A DNA stretch of 7,314 nt from an uncultured Hyphomicrobiales bacterium (GTDB lineage: Bacteria > Pseudomonadota > Alphaproteobacteria > Rhizobiales > Xanthobacteraceae). Made by a program: the position numbers and the translations under genes. Position 1 is the first letter of the stretch. Every line of letters starts with the position of its first letter. The notes beneath the pieces are model-generated. The model was not told the DNA's origin, did no database searches, and was given only the letters and a program-made list of their open reading frames with translations. Location of the stretch: contig CAITEM010000059.1 of the NCBI GenBank assembly GCA_903891395.1, forward strand, positions 1-7,314, in the 5' to 3' direction. This document shows positions 1 to 6,845 of this stretch, in pieces.

Positions 1-393
1 CACCACCGGCAGGGTGGCGCAGAACTCCAGCGGCGTGCCGACCGGATCGGTGACGTGCAGCGTGCGGCCCTGATGCGCCACGTCGACCCATGCCGCCGCG
101 CAGCCCGCAGCCTCGAAAGCGGTCTTGGCCTTTTCCAACTCGCGCTCGGTGAAGATCCGCATGCCGATCCGAGCGCAGGACGGTTCGCTCGCCTGCCGCA
201 GTACCAGACTGTGGTGACAAGCCTCCTCCACGCCACGCAGATAGAGAACGTCGCTCTCTTCAGCCGTCGACACCAGACCGATGACCTCGGTATAGAATTG
301 CCGGCTCGCGGCTAAATTCTTTACGTTCAAGACGACGTGGCTGCTCCGCGTGATACGGAACTCGGGATCGAGATTAGCCTTCGGCAACTCCAT
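1..393 (-). CDS. Extradiol ring-cleavage dioxygenase (VOC/glyoxalase superfamily), N-terminal part, truncated by window edge
   Basis: The frame is open from an ATG at 391-393 to base 1, giving 131 residues with no stop, so the C-terminal part lies to the left of the window. The start is supported by a Shine-Dalgarno AGGAG (complement of 400-404), 6 nt upstream. Residues 17-66 (key pieces SSHVVLNV, ASRQFYTEVIGL, LYLRGVEEACHHSLVLR) and DPVGTPLEF (116-124) match the first VOC domain of type I extradiol dioxygenases. They resemble the homoprotocatechuate 2,3-dioxygenase / catechol 2,3-dioxygenase branch as I remember it. These enzymes use Fe(II) or Mn(II) to cleave a catechol ring next to the two hydroxyls. 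The His/His/Glu metal ligands sit in the second domain, which is not visible, so activity and substrate cannot be judged. It follows the solute-binding protein gene by 25 bp and is probably co-transcribed with it. A non-catalytic VOC protein is a less likely alternative. Confidence 0.85.
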   Translation of the reverse strand, partial: MELPKANLDPEFRITRSSHVVLNVKNLAASRQFYTEVIGLVSTAEESDVLYLRGVEEACHHSLVLRQASEPSCARIGMRIFTERELEKAKTAFEAAGCAAAWVDVAHQGRTLHVTDPVGTPLEFCATLPVV

Positions 394-398
394 GATTG

Positions 399-404
399 TC
401 TCCT
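399..404 (-). promoter_or_regulatory. Ribosome binding site of the dioxygenase gene
   Basis: On the minus strand AGGAG (complement of 400-404) precedes the ATG at 393 by 6 nt. It lies in the 25 bp gap after the stop codon of the solute-binding protein gene, so the dioxygenase gene has its own translation signal within a likely operon. Confidence 0.7.
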
Positions 405-418
405 AACCCGCAGCGGCT

Positions 419-1393
419 CTACATTGAGCCCGCGATGCCGGCTTTCTCGACCTGCTGACGCCACTTGACCATTTCTGCGTCAAGGAATTTCTTGAGTTCG
501 GTCACTGACGGCGTGTCGATCGGGATCAGACCCATGCCGACCAGTCGCTCCTGAATCTCCGGCAGCTTGCCAACCGTCTTGAACGCGGCGTGCAGTTTCT
601 CGACCACATCCGGCGGCGTGCCAATCGGCGCCACGACCATGTGCCACGACACCGCCTCGAAGCCCGGCACGCCGACCTCCGCCAGTGGTGGCACATCCGG
701 CATGATACCGATCCGCGACAGCGACGATACGCCGAGCGCGCGCACCTTGCCGTCTTTCAGCATTGGCGGCGCTATCGAGGGATCGGCAAAGGTCAATTGC
801 ACATGGCCGGCGAGCACGTCGGTCAGAGCCTGCGGCGCACCGCGATACGGCACATGCGTCATTTCAATGCCAAGCGCGTTTCTAAGCAACTCGGTCGCCA
901 GATGCGGCACCGCGCCGGTGCCGGTCGAGGCATAAGACAGCTTGCCGCCCTCTTTGGCGTAGCGCACCAGATCGGCAACGTTGTTGATCGGCAGCGACGA
1001 ATTCACCACCAGGACGAACGGCACCTTGGTGTAGAGCGCAATCGGCACGAAATCGTGCAGCGGATCGTAAGGCAGCGTCTTGTACAGCACTGCATTGGTG
1101 GTGAGCGTACCACTCGGCGCGACCAGCAGCGTGTAACCGTCGGGCGCCACCGATTTCGCGACATATTGCGCCGCGGTCACCGTGCCGCCGCCGGTCTTGT
1201 TCTCGACGACCATCGGCTGGCCCAACAGCTCGGTGAGCTTCGGCGCCATGGTTCGAATAATGACGTCCATCGCGCCGCCGGCGCCGAGCGGCACCACCAG
1301 CATCACTGGGCGCGAAGGAAAGGTTTCGGCGCTGACCGCCCCACCGAAGCAAAGCGACACAGCGATGGCGGCCAGAATGTTGCGTAGCAGCAT
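419..1393 (-). CDS. Bug/TctC-family tripartite tricarboxylate transporter substrate-binding protein
   Basis: This 324-residue periplasmic binding protein captures small organic (often carboxylic or aromatic) acids for a TctAB-type membrane transporter or for signalling. The ATG at 1391-1393 is chosen over a longer frame reaching 1516. It has a good GGGAG (complement of 1399-1403) at 5 nt spacing, and it begins exactly at a signal peptide: MLLRN, a hydrophobic core, then a VSA cleavage site near residue 22 before ETFPSRP. The mature protein shows the family pattern: PSRPVMLVVPLGAGGAMDV near the start, VENKTGGG, PDGYTLLVAPSG, the YASTGTG and THVPYRGAPQALTDVLAG stretches, FADPSIAPPMLKDGKVRALGV, and a GTPPDVVEKLHAAF helix. 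Length is normal for the family. No tctA or tctB homologue is in the window, which is common for Bug proteins. The family is clear; the ligand is unknown. The gene leads a minus-strand operon with the dioxygenase. Confidence 0.93.
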   Translation of the reverse strand: MLLRNILAAIAVSLCFGGAVSAETFPSRPVMLVVPLGAGGAMDVIIRTMAPKLTELLGQPMVVENKTGGGTVTAAQYVAKSVAPDGYTLLVAPSGTLTTNAVLYKTLPYDPLHDFVPIALYTKVPFVLVVNSSLPINNVADLVRYAKEGGKLSYASTGTGAVPHLATELLRNALGIEMTHVPYRGAPQALTDVLAGHVQLTFADPSIAPPMLKDGKVRALGVSSLSRIGIMPDVPPLAEVGVPGFEAVSWHMVVAPIGTPPDVVEKLHAAFKTVGKLPEIQERLVGMGLIPIDTPSVTELKKFLDAEMVKWRQQVEKAGIAGSM

Positions 1394-1515
1394 GAGCGCT
1401 CCCGATATTTTTGTTTGATCGACTATAGGCGTTGCGCACGCCGGGCGTCGAGGCCGTTGCGCAATACGCGATGTCCCCTCATTCTCCACTGGTGAAAATA
1501 CAGAGGACGCGCGCA
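1394..1515. promoter_or_regulatory. Divergent promoter region with paired TTGCGCA motifs
   Basis: This 122 bp region separates the minus-strand Bug/dioxygenase pair from the plus-strand oxidoreductase and must hold both promoters unless transcription enters from outside. A -10-like TATAGT lies on the minus strand (complement of 1422-1427), at a suitable distance for the Bug gene, without a convincing -35. Right beside it the octamer GTTGCGCA occurs at 1431-1438 and again at 1456-1463, starts 25 bp apart. The second copy holds a perfect palindrome TTGCGCAA (1457-1464). The first is flanked by GGCGT and ACGCC arms (1428-1442). Such spaced, partly dyad repeats in a divergent region could be an operator for a shared regulator. 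No regulator gene is in the window. No clear plus-strand promoter was found. Confidence 0.4.
1502..1507 (+). promoter_or_regulatory. Ribosome binding site deciding the oxidoreductase start
   Basis: AGAGGA lies 8 nt before the ATG at 1516. It favours this start over upstream in-frame starts (TTG at 1432, ATG at 1471), which would add residues ahead of the Rossmann beta strand that normally opens the family. Confidence 0.65.
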
Positions 1516-2511
1516 ATGATCCGGATCGGCATTGTCGGACTAGGCTGGTGGGGCAAGCAGATCGTGACCTGTCTCGCCGAAAGTCCGCGGTTTACAGTGG
1601 TGGCGGGTTGCGATGTCGACGGCACGATGGCCGCGCCATTCGCCGCCGCGCAGAAGTTCGAGCTGGTCGATGACTACAGGACGCTGCTCAAACGCCACGA
1701 CATCGACGCCATCGCGGTCGTGACTCCGCATGCCCTGCACGAGGAGATGGCGGTCGCCGCTTTCACCGCCGGCAAGCAGGTGTTTTGCGAGAAGCCGCTG
1801 GCGTTGACCACGGCAAGCGCCGAGCGAATTCTTGCCGCCTGCGCCAAAGCAGGCGGCGTGCTCGGCATCGGCCATGAACGCCGCTACGAGCCGGCGATGG
1901 AAGACCTGCGTAAACTGGTCGAGAGCGGCGCGCTCGGCCGTATCCTGCTGATGGATGCCAACGTCAGCCACAATAATTTCCGCAAGATGGACCCGTCGAG
2001 CTGGCGTCGCGATCCGAAACACGCGCCGGCCGGCGCATGGACCGCGCTCGGCATCCATCTCGGCGACATGTTCGTTTCGCTCGCCGGCCCGCCGACGCGG
2101 ATCGCCGCGCGTACCGCCTCGCAGATCTTCCCGGCACCGTCAGAGGATTTCGTTTCCGCCGACATCGATTTCGCCAGCGGCGTGCGCGGCCGCATCACCT
2201 GCCTGTCCACACCGCCGTTCTATGGCCGATTCACATTGATCGGCGATCAGGGCTGGGTCGAGGTGCAGGAAGGCGGCAATGTCGACAAAGGTATACCATC
2301 GACTTTCCTCCATTGCGGCCCCGACGGCAGCCGGACGGCGCGCGAATATGGTCACACCAACACCGTCCGTGCGAACTTCGAGGCCTGGGCCGACGCGGTC
2401 GAAGGGCGCGCGCCGTACCGCTTCACCACCGAGCAATTGCTCGCCAATATTAGCATTCTGGATGGGGTGACCCGCTCGGCGGCGGCCGACGGCCAGCCAG
2501 TCGCGACTTAG
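1516..2511 (+). CDS. Gfo/Idh/MocA-family NAD(P)-dependent oxidoreductase
   Basis: This 331-residue cytoplasmic dehydrogenase has the two-domain family layout. Residues 1-120 form the Rossmann domain: MIRIGIVGLGWWGK with the dinucleotide motif GLGWWG (8-13), an acidic residue after the second strand (D33 in AGCDVDG), VVTPHALHEEM, and the family motif CEKP (91-94) carrying catalytic K93. Residues 121-331 form the alpha/beta substrate domain, with GHERRYEP, the helix GIHLGD carrying H181, and FYGRFTLIGDQGWVEV. In classical members an aspartate four residues before the histidine assists catalysis; here that place is A177. The family oxidises or reduces hydroxyl or carbonyl groups of sugars, inositols, dihydrodiols and similar compounds; the substrate cannot be assigned. 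The start is set by AGAGGA at 1502-1507. The gene is transcribed away from the Bug/dioxygenase pair and may share its control, which hints at a role in the same catabolic pathway. Confidence 0.92.
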   Translation: MIRIGIVGLGWWGKQIVTCLAESPRFTVVAGCDVDGTMAAPFAAAQKFELVDDYRTLLKRHDIDAIAVVTPHALHEEMAVAAFTAGKQVFCEKPLALTTASAERILAACAKAGGVLGIGHERRYEPAMEDLRKLVESGALGRILLMDANVSHNNFRKMDPSSWRRDPKHAPAGAWTALGIHLGDMFVSLAGPPTRIAARTASQIFPAPSEDFVSADIDFASGVRGRITCLSTPPFYGRFTLIGDQGWVEVQEGGNVDKGIPSTFLHCGPDGSRTAREYGHTNTVRANFEAWADAVEGRAPYRFTTEQLLANISILDGVTRSAAADGQPVAT

Positions 2512-2569
2512 TCGCAAGAGCAATCATCGCGGTCGAAATGGCGCCACGATTGGGCTACACCCCGTCGCC

Positions 2570-3940
2570 ATGCAGGATGAAAAAGAACAAGTTGCCCTGA
2601 CCTCGATCGCGGCCTCGGCCGTGCTGACGGTCGCCAAGGGCGTAGTCGGCATTTCCACCGGCTCGCTTGCGATCCTGTCGGAGGCCGGCCATTCGCTGAT
2701 CGACCTCGGCGCAACGATCATGACTTATGCAGCCGTGCGCGTGTCCGGCAAGCCCGCCGACGAGGAACATCATTACGGCCACGGCAAGATCGAGAGCGTC
2801 TCGGCGCTCGGCGAAACCGCCCTCTTGTTCCTGCTGTCGGGCGTGGTGATCTGGGAGGCCATCATGCGCCTCATCGATCATGAGCCGCATTCGGTCGTCG
2901 CCACGGTTTGGGCTTTCGGCGTGATGGCCGTGTCGATCGCGGTCGATTTCTTTCGCGCACGGGCTCTAACGCGCACGGCCAAGGCGACGCAAAGCCAGGC
3001 GCTCGAAGCCGACGCCCTGCATTTCTCGTCCGACATGTGGTCGTCGCTCGCGGTGCTCGTCGGCTTGGTCGGCGTGTATTTCGGCCTGGCCTGGGCCGAT
3101 TCGGCATCGGCGCTATTGGTTGCCGTGCTGGTGTGCAGCGCCGGCTGGCGGCTCGGCCGCCGCACCATCGATACGCTGACCGACACGGCGCCGGCCGGTG
3201 CCGCCGACAAAATTAAGACCATCGCCGGCAAGGTGCGGGGTGTGGTCGCCGTGCAGCAGGTGCGGGTACGCGCGGTCGGCGACAAGACCTTTATCGATCT
3301 CGTGGTCGGCGTCAGCCGCACTTTGCCCCTCGACCGGGTGAACACCATCAGAGGCGACGTCGAAGCCGCGCTCCGCGGCGAGATGCCGGGCGCCGAACTG
3401 ACAGTGACCACCGATCCGGTCGCGCTCAGCAATGAGAGCGTGCTCGACCGCGTGATGGTGATCGCACGCAACCGTGCTTTGGCGGTGCATCATGTAACGG
3501 TTCACGAAATCCGCGGCAAACTCGCGATCTCGCTCGATCTGGAAGTGGACGGTAAATTGTCGCTGCGTGCCGCGCACGAATTGGCCGACGGTCTGGAAAA
3601 CGCCATCGCCGGCGAGCTCGGCCTCGACGCTGAGGTCGAGACCCATATCGAGCCGCTGCAGCCGCAGGAGGCCTCCGGCCGCGAGGCACCGACGGAACGG
3701 GTCAAAGCGGTCGAGATCGCGCTGGCGGAACTCGCGCCGGAAACCCGGGTCATTCGCGACATCCACGACGTCCGCGTGCGCGAGACCGACGACGGTGAGA
3801 TCGTCAATTTTCACTGCCGTGTAGATCCGGAACTCAGTGTCCAGACCGCGCACGAAAAGGTCGATGCGCTTGAACGCGCCCTGCGGGCCCGCTCGCCCTC
3901 GATCAAGCGCGTGATCGGCCATACCGAGCCGCACGGCTAA
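2570..3940 (+). CDS. Cation diffusion facilitator (zinc-type) with triplicated cytoplasmic domain
   Basis: This 456-residue inner-membrane antiporter expels divalent cations in exchange for protons. The usual length is about 300; the excess is all C-terminal. Six membrane segments can be seen at roughly residues 11-30, 35-57, 80-100, 108-128, 157-173 and 177-195. The transport site is H41/D45 in segment 2 (AGHSLID) and H151/D155 at segment 5 (LHFSSD). This HxxxD/HxxxD pair is typical of zinc-preferring members, whereas FieF has DxxxD/HxxxD. The HYGHGKIE motif follows segment 2 (68-75). Three tandem dimerisation-type domains follow at about 212-283, 289-362 and 375-454; the third keeps all cytosolic zinc ligands known from FieF. 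The ATG at 2570 is the only sensible start: no upstream start lies in frame and the next Met falls in segment 2, although no Shine-Dalgarno is visible. It lies 58 bp after the oxidoreductase gene and 48 bp before pepN. Zinc export is the best guess; cadmium, cobalt or iron are possible. Confidence 0.93.
   Translation: MQDEKEQVALTSIAASAVLTVAKGVVGISTGSLAILSEAGHSLIDLGATIMTYAAVRVSGKPADEEHHYGHGKIESVSALGETALLFLLSGVVIWEAIMRLIDHEPHSVVATVWAFGVMAVSIAVDFFRARALTRTAKATQSQALEADALHFSSDMWSSLAVLVGLVGVYFGLAWADSASALLVAVLVCSAGWRLGRRTIDTLTDTAPAGAADKIKTIAGKVRGVVAVQQVRVRAVGDKTFIDLVVGVSRTLPLDRVNTIRGDVEAALRGEMPGAELTVTTDPVALSNESVLDRVMVIARNRALAVHHVTVHEIRGKLAISLDLEVDGKLSLRAAHELADGLENAIAGELGLDAEVETHIEPLQPQEASGREAPTERVKAVEIALAELAPETRVIRDIHDVRVRETDDGEIVNFHCRVDPELSVQTAHEKVDALERALRARSPSIKRVIGHTEPHG
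3203..3931 (+). repeat. Three tandem protein repeats of the CDF cytoplasmic (ZT_dimer) domain
   Basis: The repeats are coded by about 3203-3418, 3434-3655 and 3692-3931. They align without gaps over the ligand region and end in TTDP, HIEP and HTEP. Copies two and three also share AHE, a VD-x-LSL/V motif and an LExA helix. This is repetition at protein level; the DNA has diverged, so the duplication looks old. Confidence 0.8.
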
Positions 3941-3988
3941 CGGCTTCACCGTCTTCCAATTCTCACATCCACGGCCTAAATCAGACCC

Positions 3989-6628
3989 ATGCGCACAGAA
4001 ACTCATCCCCCAATTTTGCTCAAAGACTACCGCCCGCCGGATTGGCTGGTCGAGACCGTCATGCTCCAGGTCGCCCTGCATCCGACGCAAACCAAAGTAC
4101 GTGCGACCCTCGCGCTCAAGCCCAACCCGGAAGCGGCGGTGGCGCCCTTGGTGCTGGATGGCGACGGTCTGTCGCTGGTTTCGCTCAAGATCGACGGCGT
4201 CGCGCTGCCAGCGGAGAATTACGTTGCTACGCCGGATAAGCTCACTATTCCGCAGGTGCCGAACCAGCCGTTCACGCTGGAAATCGAGACTCTGGTCGAT
4301 CCGACGGCCAACTCGCAGCTTTCCGGGCTCTATCGTTCCAGCGGCACTTATTGCACGCAATGCGAGGCCGAAGGCTTCCGCCGCATCACCTACTTCCCCG
4401 ACCGTCCGGACGTGATGGCGACCTACACCGCGCGCATCGAGGCCGACAAAGCCGAAGCGCCTGTGCTGCTCGCCAACGGTAATCTGATCGAGAGCGGCGA
4501 GCTGCCCGACGGCCGGCACTTCGCCGTGTGGAACGACCCGCATCCGAAGCCGTCGTATCTGTTCGGCATGGTCGGCGGCAATCTCGGTCACGTCGAGGAC
4601 AAGTTCGTCACCATGTCCGGGCGCGAGGTCGTGCTGCGCATTTACGTCGAGCCCGGCAAGGAAGGCCGTTGCGCCTACGCGATGGACTCGCTGAAGCGTT
4701 CGATGCGCTGGGACGAGACCGCGTTCGGCCGTGAGTACGACCTCGACATCTTCATGATTGTCGCCGTTTCCGACTTCAACATGGGCGCGATGGAGAACAA
4801 GGGTCTCAACGTCTTCAACGACAAATACGTGTTGGCGACGCCCGAGACCGCGACCGATTCCGATTTTGCCGGCGTCGAAGCCGTCATCGCGCACGAATAT
4901 TTCCACAACTGGACCGGCAATCGCATTACCTGCCGCGACTGGTTCCAGCTTTGCCTGAAGGAAGGTCTCACGGTTTTCCGCGATCAGGAATTCTCGTCGG
5001 ACATGCGTTCGCGGCCGGTAAAGCGGATTTCCGACGTGCGTAATTTGCGCGCGACGCAGTTCGTCGAGGATGCGGGGCCTTTGGCACATCCAGTCCGTCC
5101 TGAAACGTACAAGGAAATCAATAATTTCTACACGACGACGATCTACGAAAAGGGCTCCGAAGTTGTGCGCATGGTCCATACGCTGATCGGACCGGAAAAA
5201 TTTCGCGCCGGCATGGATCTCTATTTTGAACGCCACGACGGGCACGCGGCAACGGTCGAGCAGTTTATTCAATGCTTCGCGGACGTCAGCGGCCACGACA
5301 TGACGCAGTTCAAGCTCTGGTACAGCCAGGCTGGAACGCCGGAGGTGACCGTCAGCACGCGCTTCGACGCCGCACGCAAGACTTACAGCGTCGAATGCAA
5401 GCAGAGCCTGGCGCCTACGCCGAACCAGCCGGACAAGAAGCCGATGGTGATCCCGTTGCGCGCCGGCCTCGTCGGCAAGGATGGGCGCGATCTGCCAATG
5501 ACGCTGACGAACGCCGCCAAGATCGAGCGCGGCGTCCTCGAACTATCCGAACCCATGCACAGCTTCGAATTCGTCGGCATCGCGGAGCGGCCCGTGCTGT
5601 CGATCAACCGCAACTTCTCGGCGCCGATCAAACTTGTCACCGATCTCAACGCCGACGACCTCGACTTCCTGGCCGCGAACGATGCCGACGCCTTCAATCG
5701 CTGGCAGGCGCTGCAAACCGCCTCGACACAATTGCTGATCGACAACGTATCGGCCTTGCGCGCCGGCAAAGCGCCGCGCACCGATGAGAAATTGATAGCG
5801 GCGATGGCCGCCATTCTCGACGACGGTAAGCTGGAACCGGCTTTCATCGCTTTGGCGCTGGTGCCGCCGGGCGAAGGCGACATCGCCCGCGAAATCGGCA
5901 AAGACATCGACCCCGACGCGATTTTCGGTGCTCGCAAGGCATTGCGCGCCGTTATCGGCGACCGTCTCGGCGCAGCTTTGGCTGCCGCATACGAGCGGCT
6001 GACAATTACCGGCCCCTACTCGCCTGCTGCCAAGGATGCCGGAAAGCGCGTCTTGCGCAATGTCGCGCTCGATCTCCTCGCCGCGACGGCTAAGCCCGAT
6101 GCGATCGCACGCGCGGCCCGCCAATACGACACCGCCGACAACATGACCGATCGCATGGCGGCGCTGGCGACCCTGTCGCTGCACGATGTCCCCGACCGCG
6201 ACCGCGTCATTGCCGACTTCTACACCCGCTTCGCCACCGATGCGCTGGTGGTCGACAAATGGTTCATCCTGCAGGCCACTATCCCGCAGCCGGGTACGCT
6301 GGCCAAAGTGCGTGAACTGACCGCACACCCGGCCTTCTCATTTGCCAACCCGAACCGCGTCCGCTCGCTGATCGGCGCCTTCGCGCAGGCCAATCCAACC
6401 CAGTTCAACCGCCCCGACGGCGCCGGCTACGACTTCACCGCCAGCACGATCGTGGACCTCGATCCGAAAAATCCGCAGTTGGCCGCGCGTATGGCCACCG
6501 CTTTCCGCATCTGGCGCACGCTGGAAGCCGGCCGCCGCGCCAAGGCCGAAGCGGCGCTGACGCGCATCAATTCGGCACCAAACCTGTCGCGTGATCTGGC
6601 CGATATCGTCGAACGCGCACTCGGTTAG
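3989..6628 (+). CDS. pepN: Aminopeptidase N (M1 family zinc metallopeptidase), complete
   Basis: This 879-residue cytoplasmic enzyme removes N-terminal amino acids from peptides in the late steps of protein turnover; E. coli PepN has 870. All diagnostic residues are present. CTQCEAEGF includes Q124, and GAMEN is at 266-270; both bind the substrate N-terminus. The zinc site is HEYFH (H302, E303, H306) plus E325 in LKEGLTVFRDQEF. The transition-state tyrosine is Y386 in IYEKGSEVVRM. The numbers run 3 to 5 ahead of E. coli. Domain order is normal: beta domain (about 1-195), catalytic domain (to about 445), Ig-like domain (to about 545), and a C-terminal helical domain with conserved MVDKWFILQA-like (VVDKWFILQA) and NPNRVRSLIGAFA stretches. 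There is no signal peptide. The ATG at 3989 gives the expected N-terminus (LKDYRPPDWLVE), although no Shine-Dalgarno is visible in the 48 bp after the transporter gene. It may be co-transcribed with that gene, or carry its own start signal. Confidence 0.98.
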   Translation: MRTETHPPILLKDYRPPDWLVETVMLQVALHPTQTKVRATLALKPNPEAAVAPLVLDGDGLSLVSLKIDGVALPAENYVATPDKLTIPQVPNQPFTLEIETLVDPTANSQLSGLYRSSGTYCTQCEAEGFRRITYFPDRPDVMATYTARIEADKAEAPVLLANGNLIESGELPDGRHFAVWNDPHPKPSYLFGMVGGNLGHVEDKFVTMSGREVVLRIYVEPGKEGRCAYAMDSLKRSMRWDETAFGREYDLDIFMIVAVSDFNMGAMENKGLNVFNDKYVLATPETATDSDFAGVEAVIAHEYFHNWTGNRITCRDWFQLCLKEGLTVFRDQEFSSDMRSRPVKRISDVRNLRATQFVEDAGPLAHPVRPETYKEINNFYTTTIYEKGSEVVRMVHTLIGPEKFRAGMDLYFERHDGHAATVEQFIQCFADVSGHDMTQFKLWYSQAGTPEVTVSTRFDAARKTYSVECKQSLAPTPNQPDKKPMVIPLRAGLVGKDGRDLPMTLTNAAKIERGVLELSEPMHSFEFVGIAERPVLSINRNFSAPIKLVTDLNADDLDFLAANDADAFNRWQALQTASTQLLIDNVSALRAGKAPRTDEKLIAAMAAILDDGKLEPAFIALALVPPGEGDIAREIGKDIDPDAIFGARKALRAVIGDRLGAALAAAYERLTITGPYSPAAKDAGKRVLRNVALDLLAATAKPDAIARAARQYDTADNMTDRMAALATLSLHDVPDRDRVIADFYTRFATDALVVDKWFILQATIPQPGTLAKVRELTAHPAFSFANPNRVRSLIGAFAQANPTQFNRPDGAGYDFTASTIVDLDPKNPQLAARMATAFRIWRTLEAGRRAKAEAALTRINSAPNLSRDLADIVERALG

Positions 6629-6638
6629 GTCTTTGAGG

Positions 6639-6650
6639 CGCGGTACCGCG
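6639..6650. repeat. Perfect 12-base palindrome CGCGGTACCGCG
   Basis: This self-complementary 12-mer starts 10 bases after the pepN stop. It could be a protein binding site or the foot of an RNA hairpin with a GTAC loop. It is not followed by a T run, so it is not by itself a factor-independent terminator. Confidence 0.5.
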
Positions 6651-6656
6651 ATAGTC

Positions 6657-6704
6657 CGGCGGGTTCCACGACCGCCGCGTTACTACAGCACCGCCTTCTT
6701 TTTC
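6657..6704 (+). terminator. Possible weak terminator after pepN
   Basis: CGGCGG (6657-6662) pairs with CCGCCG (6672-6677) around a 9-base loop. A T-rich run TTCTTTTT (6696-6703) lies 18 bases further on and directly follows another CCGCC (6691-6695), which could instead pair with 6658-6662 across a long loop. Neither arrangement is a classic terminator, but this is the most likely place for pepN transcription to end. Confidence 0.3.
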
Positions 6705-6840
6705 ATGTGGGTAACGATTTTTCAATAATTGACTCTACGGACTCTCGACAAACTGGCGCCTATCGATTCAAATCCTATGAGTGATTCGGCAAGCGATGCG
6801 GCACATCCTTCCGATTCTGGGCAGGGGATTCTTACCGAAC

Positions 6841-6845
6841 GGAGG
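6841..6845 (+). promoter_or_regulatory. Ribosome binding site deciding the sensor gene start
   Basis: GGAGG lies 5 nt before the ATG at 6851. The frame has no other start between this ATG and the in-frame stop at 6782, so the start is well fixed. Confidence 0.8.

Noticed and set aside
590..1387. A 265-codon plus-strand open frame opposite the Bug gene
   Set aside because: It is entirely antisense to a clear solute-binding protein gene, and its Arg/His-rich product has no domain.
1394..1516. Upstream extension of the Bug protein by 41 residues
   Set aside because: The extension precedes a typical signal peptide, which must be N-terminal, and the ATG at 1393 has a good ribosome binding site.
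2503..2515. GCGAC-TTA-GTCGC inverted repeat at the end of the oxidoreductase gene
   Set aside because: The stem is 5 bp with a 3-base loop, overlaps the stop codon and has no T run after it; too weak to call a terminator.
3113..5296. A 727-codon open frame on the minus strand, antisense to the transporter and pepN genes
   Set aside because: It crosses two well-conserved plus-strand genes and their gap. Its translation is rich in Arg, His, Val and Asp with no recognisable domain, the usual result of GC-rich codon bias read on the opposite strand.
6729..6757. Sigma-70 type promoter starting with TTGACT at 6729
   Set aside because: The hexamer at the correct distance (6752-6757, ACTGGC) does not resemble a -10 box, so only the -35-like half is supported.
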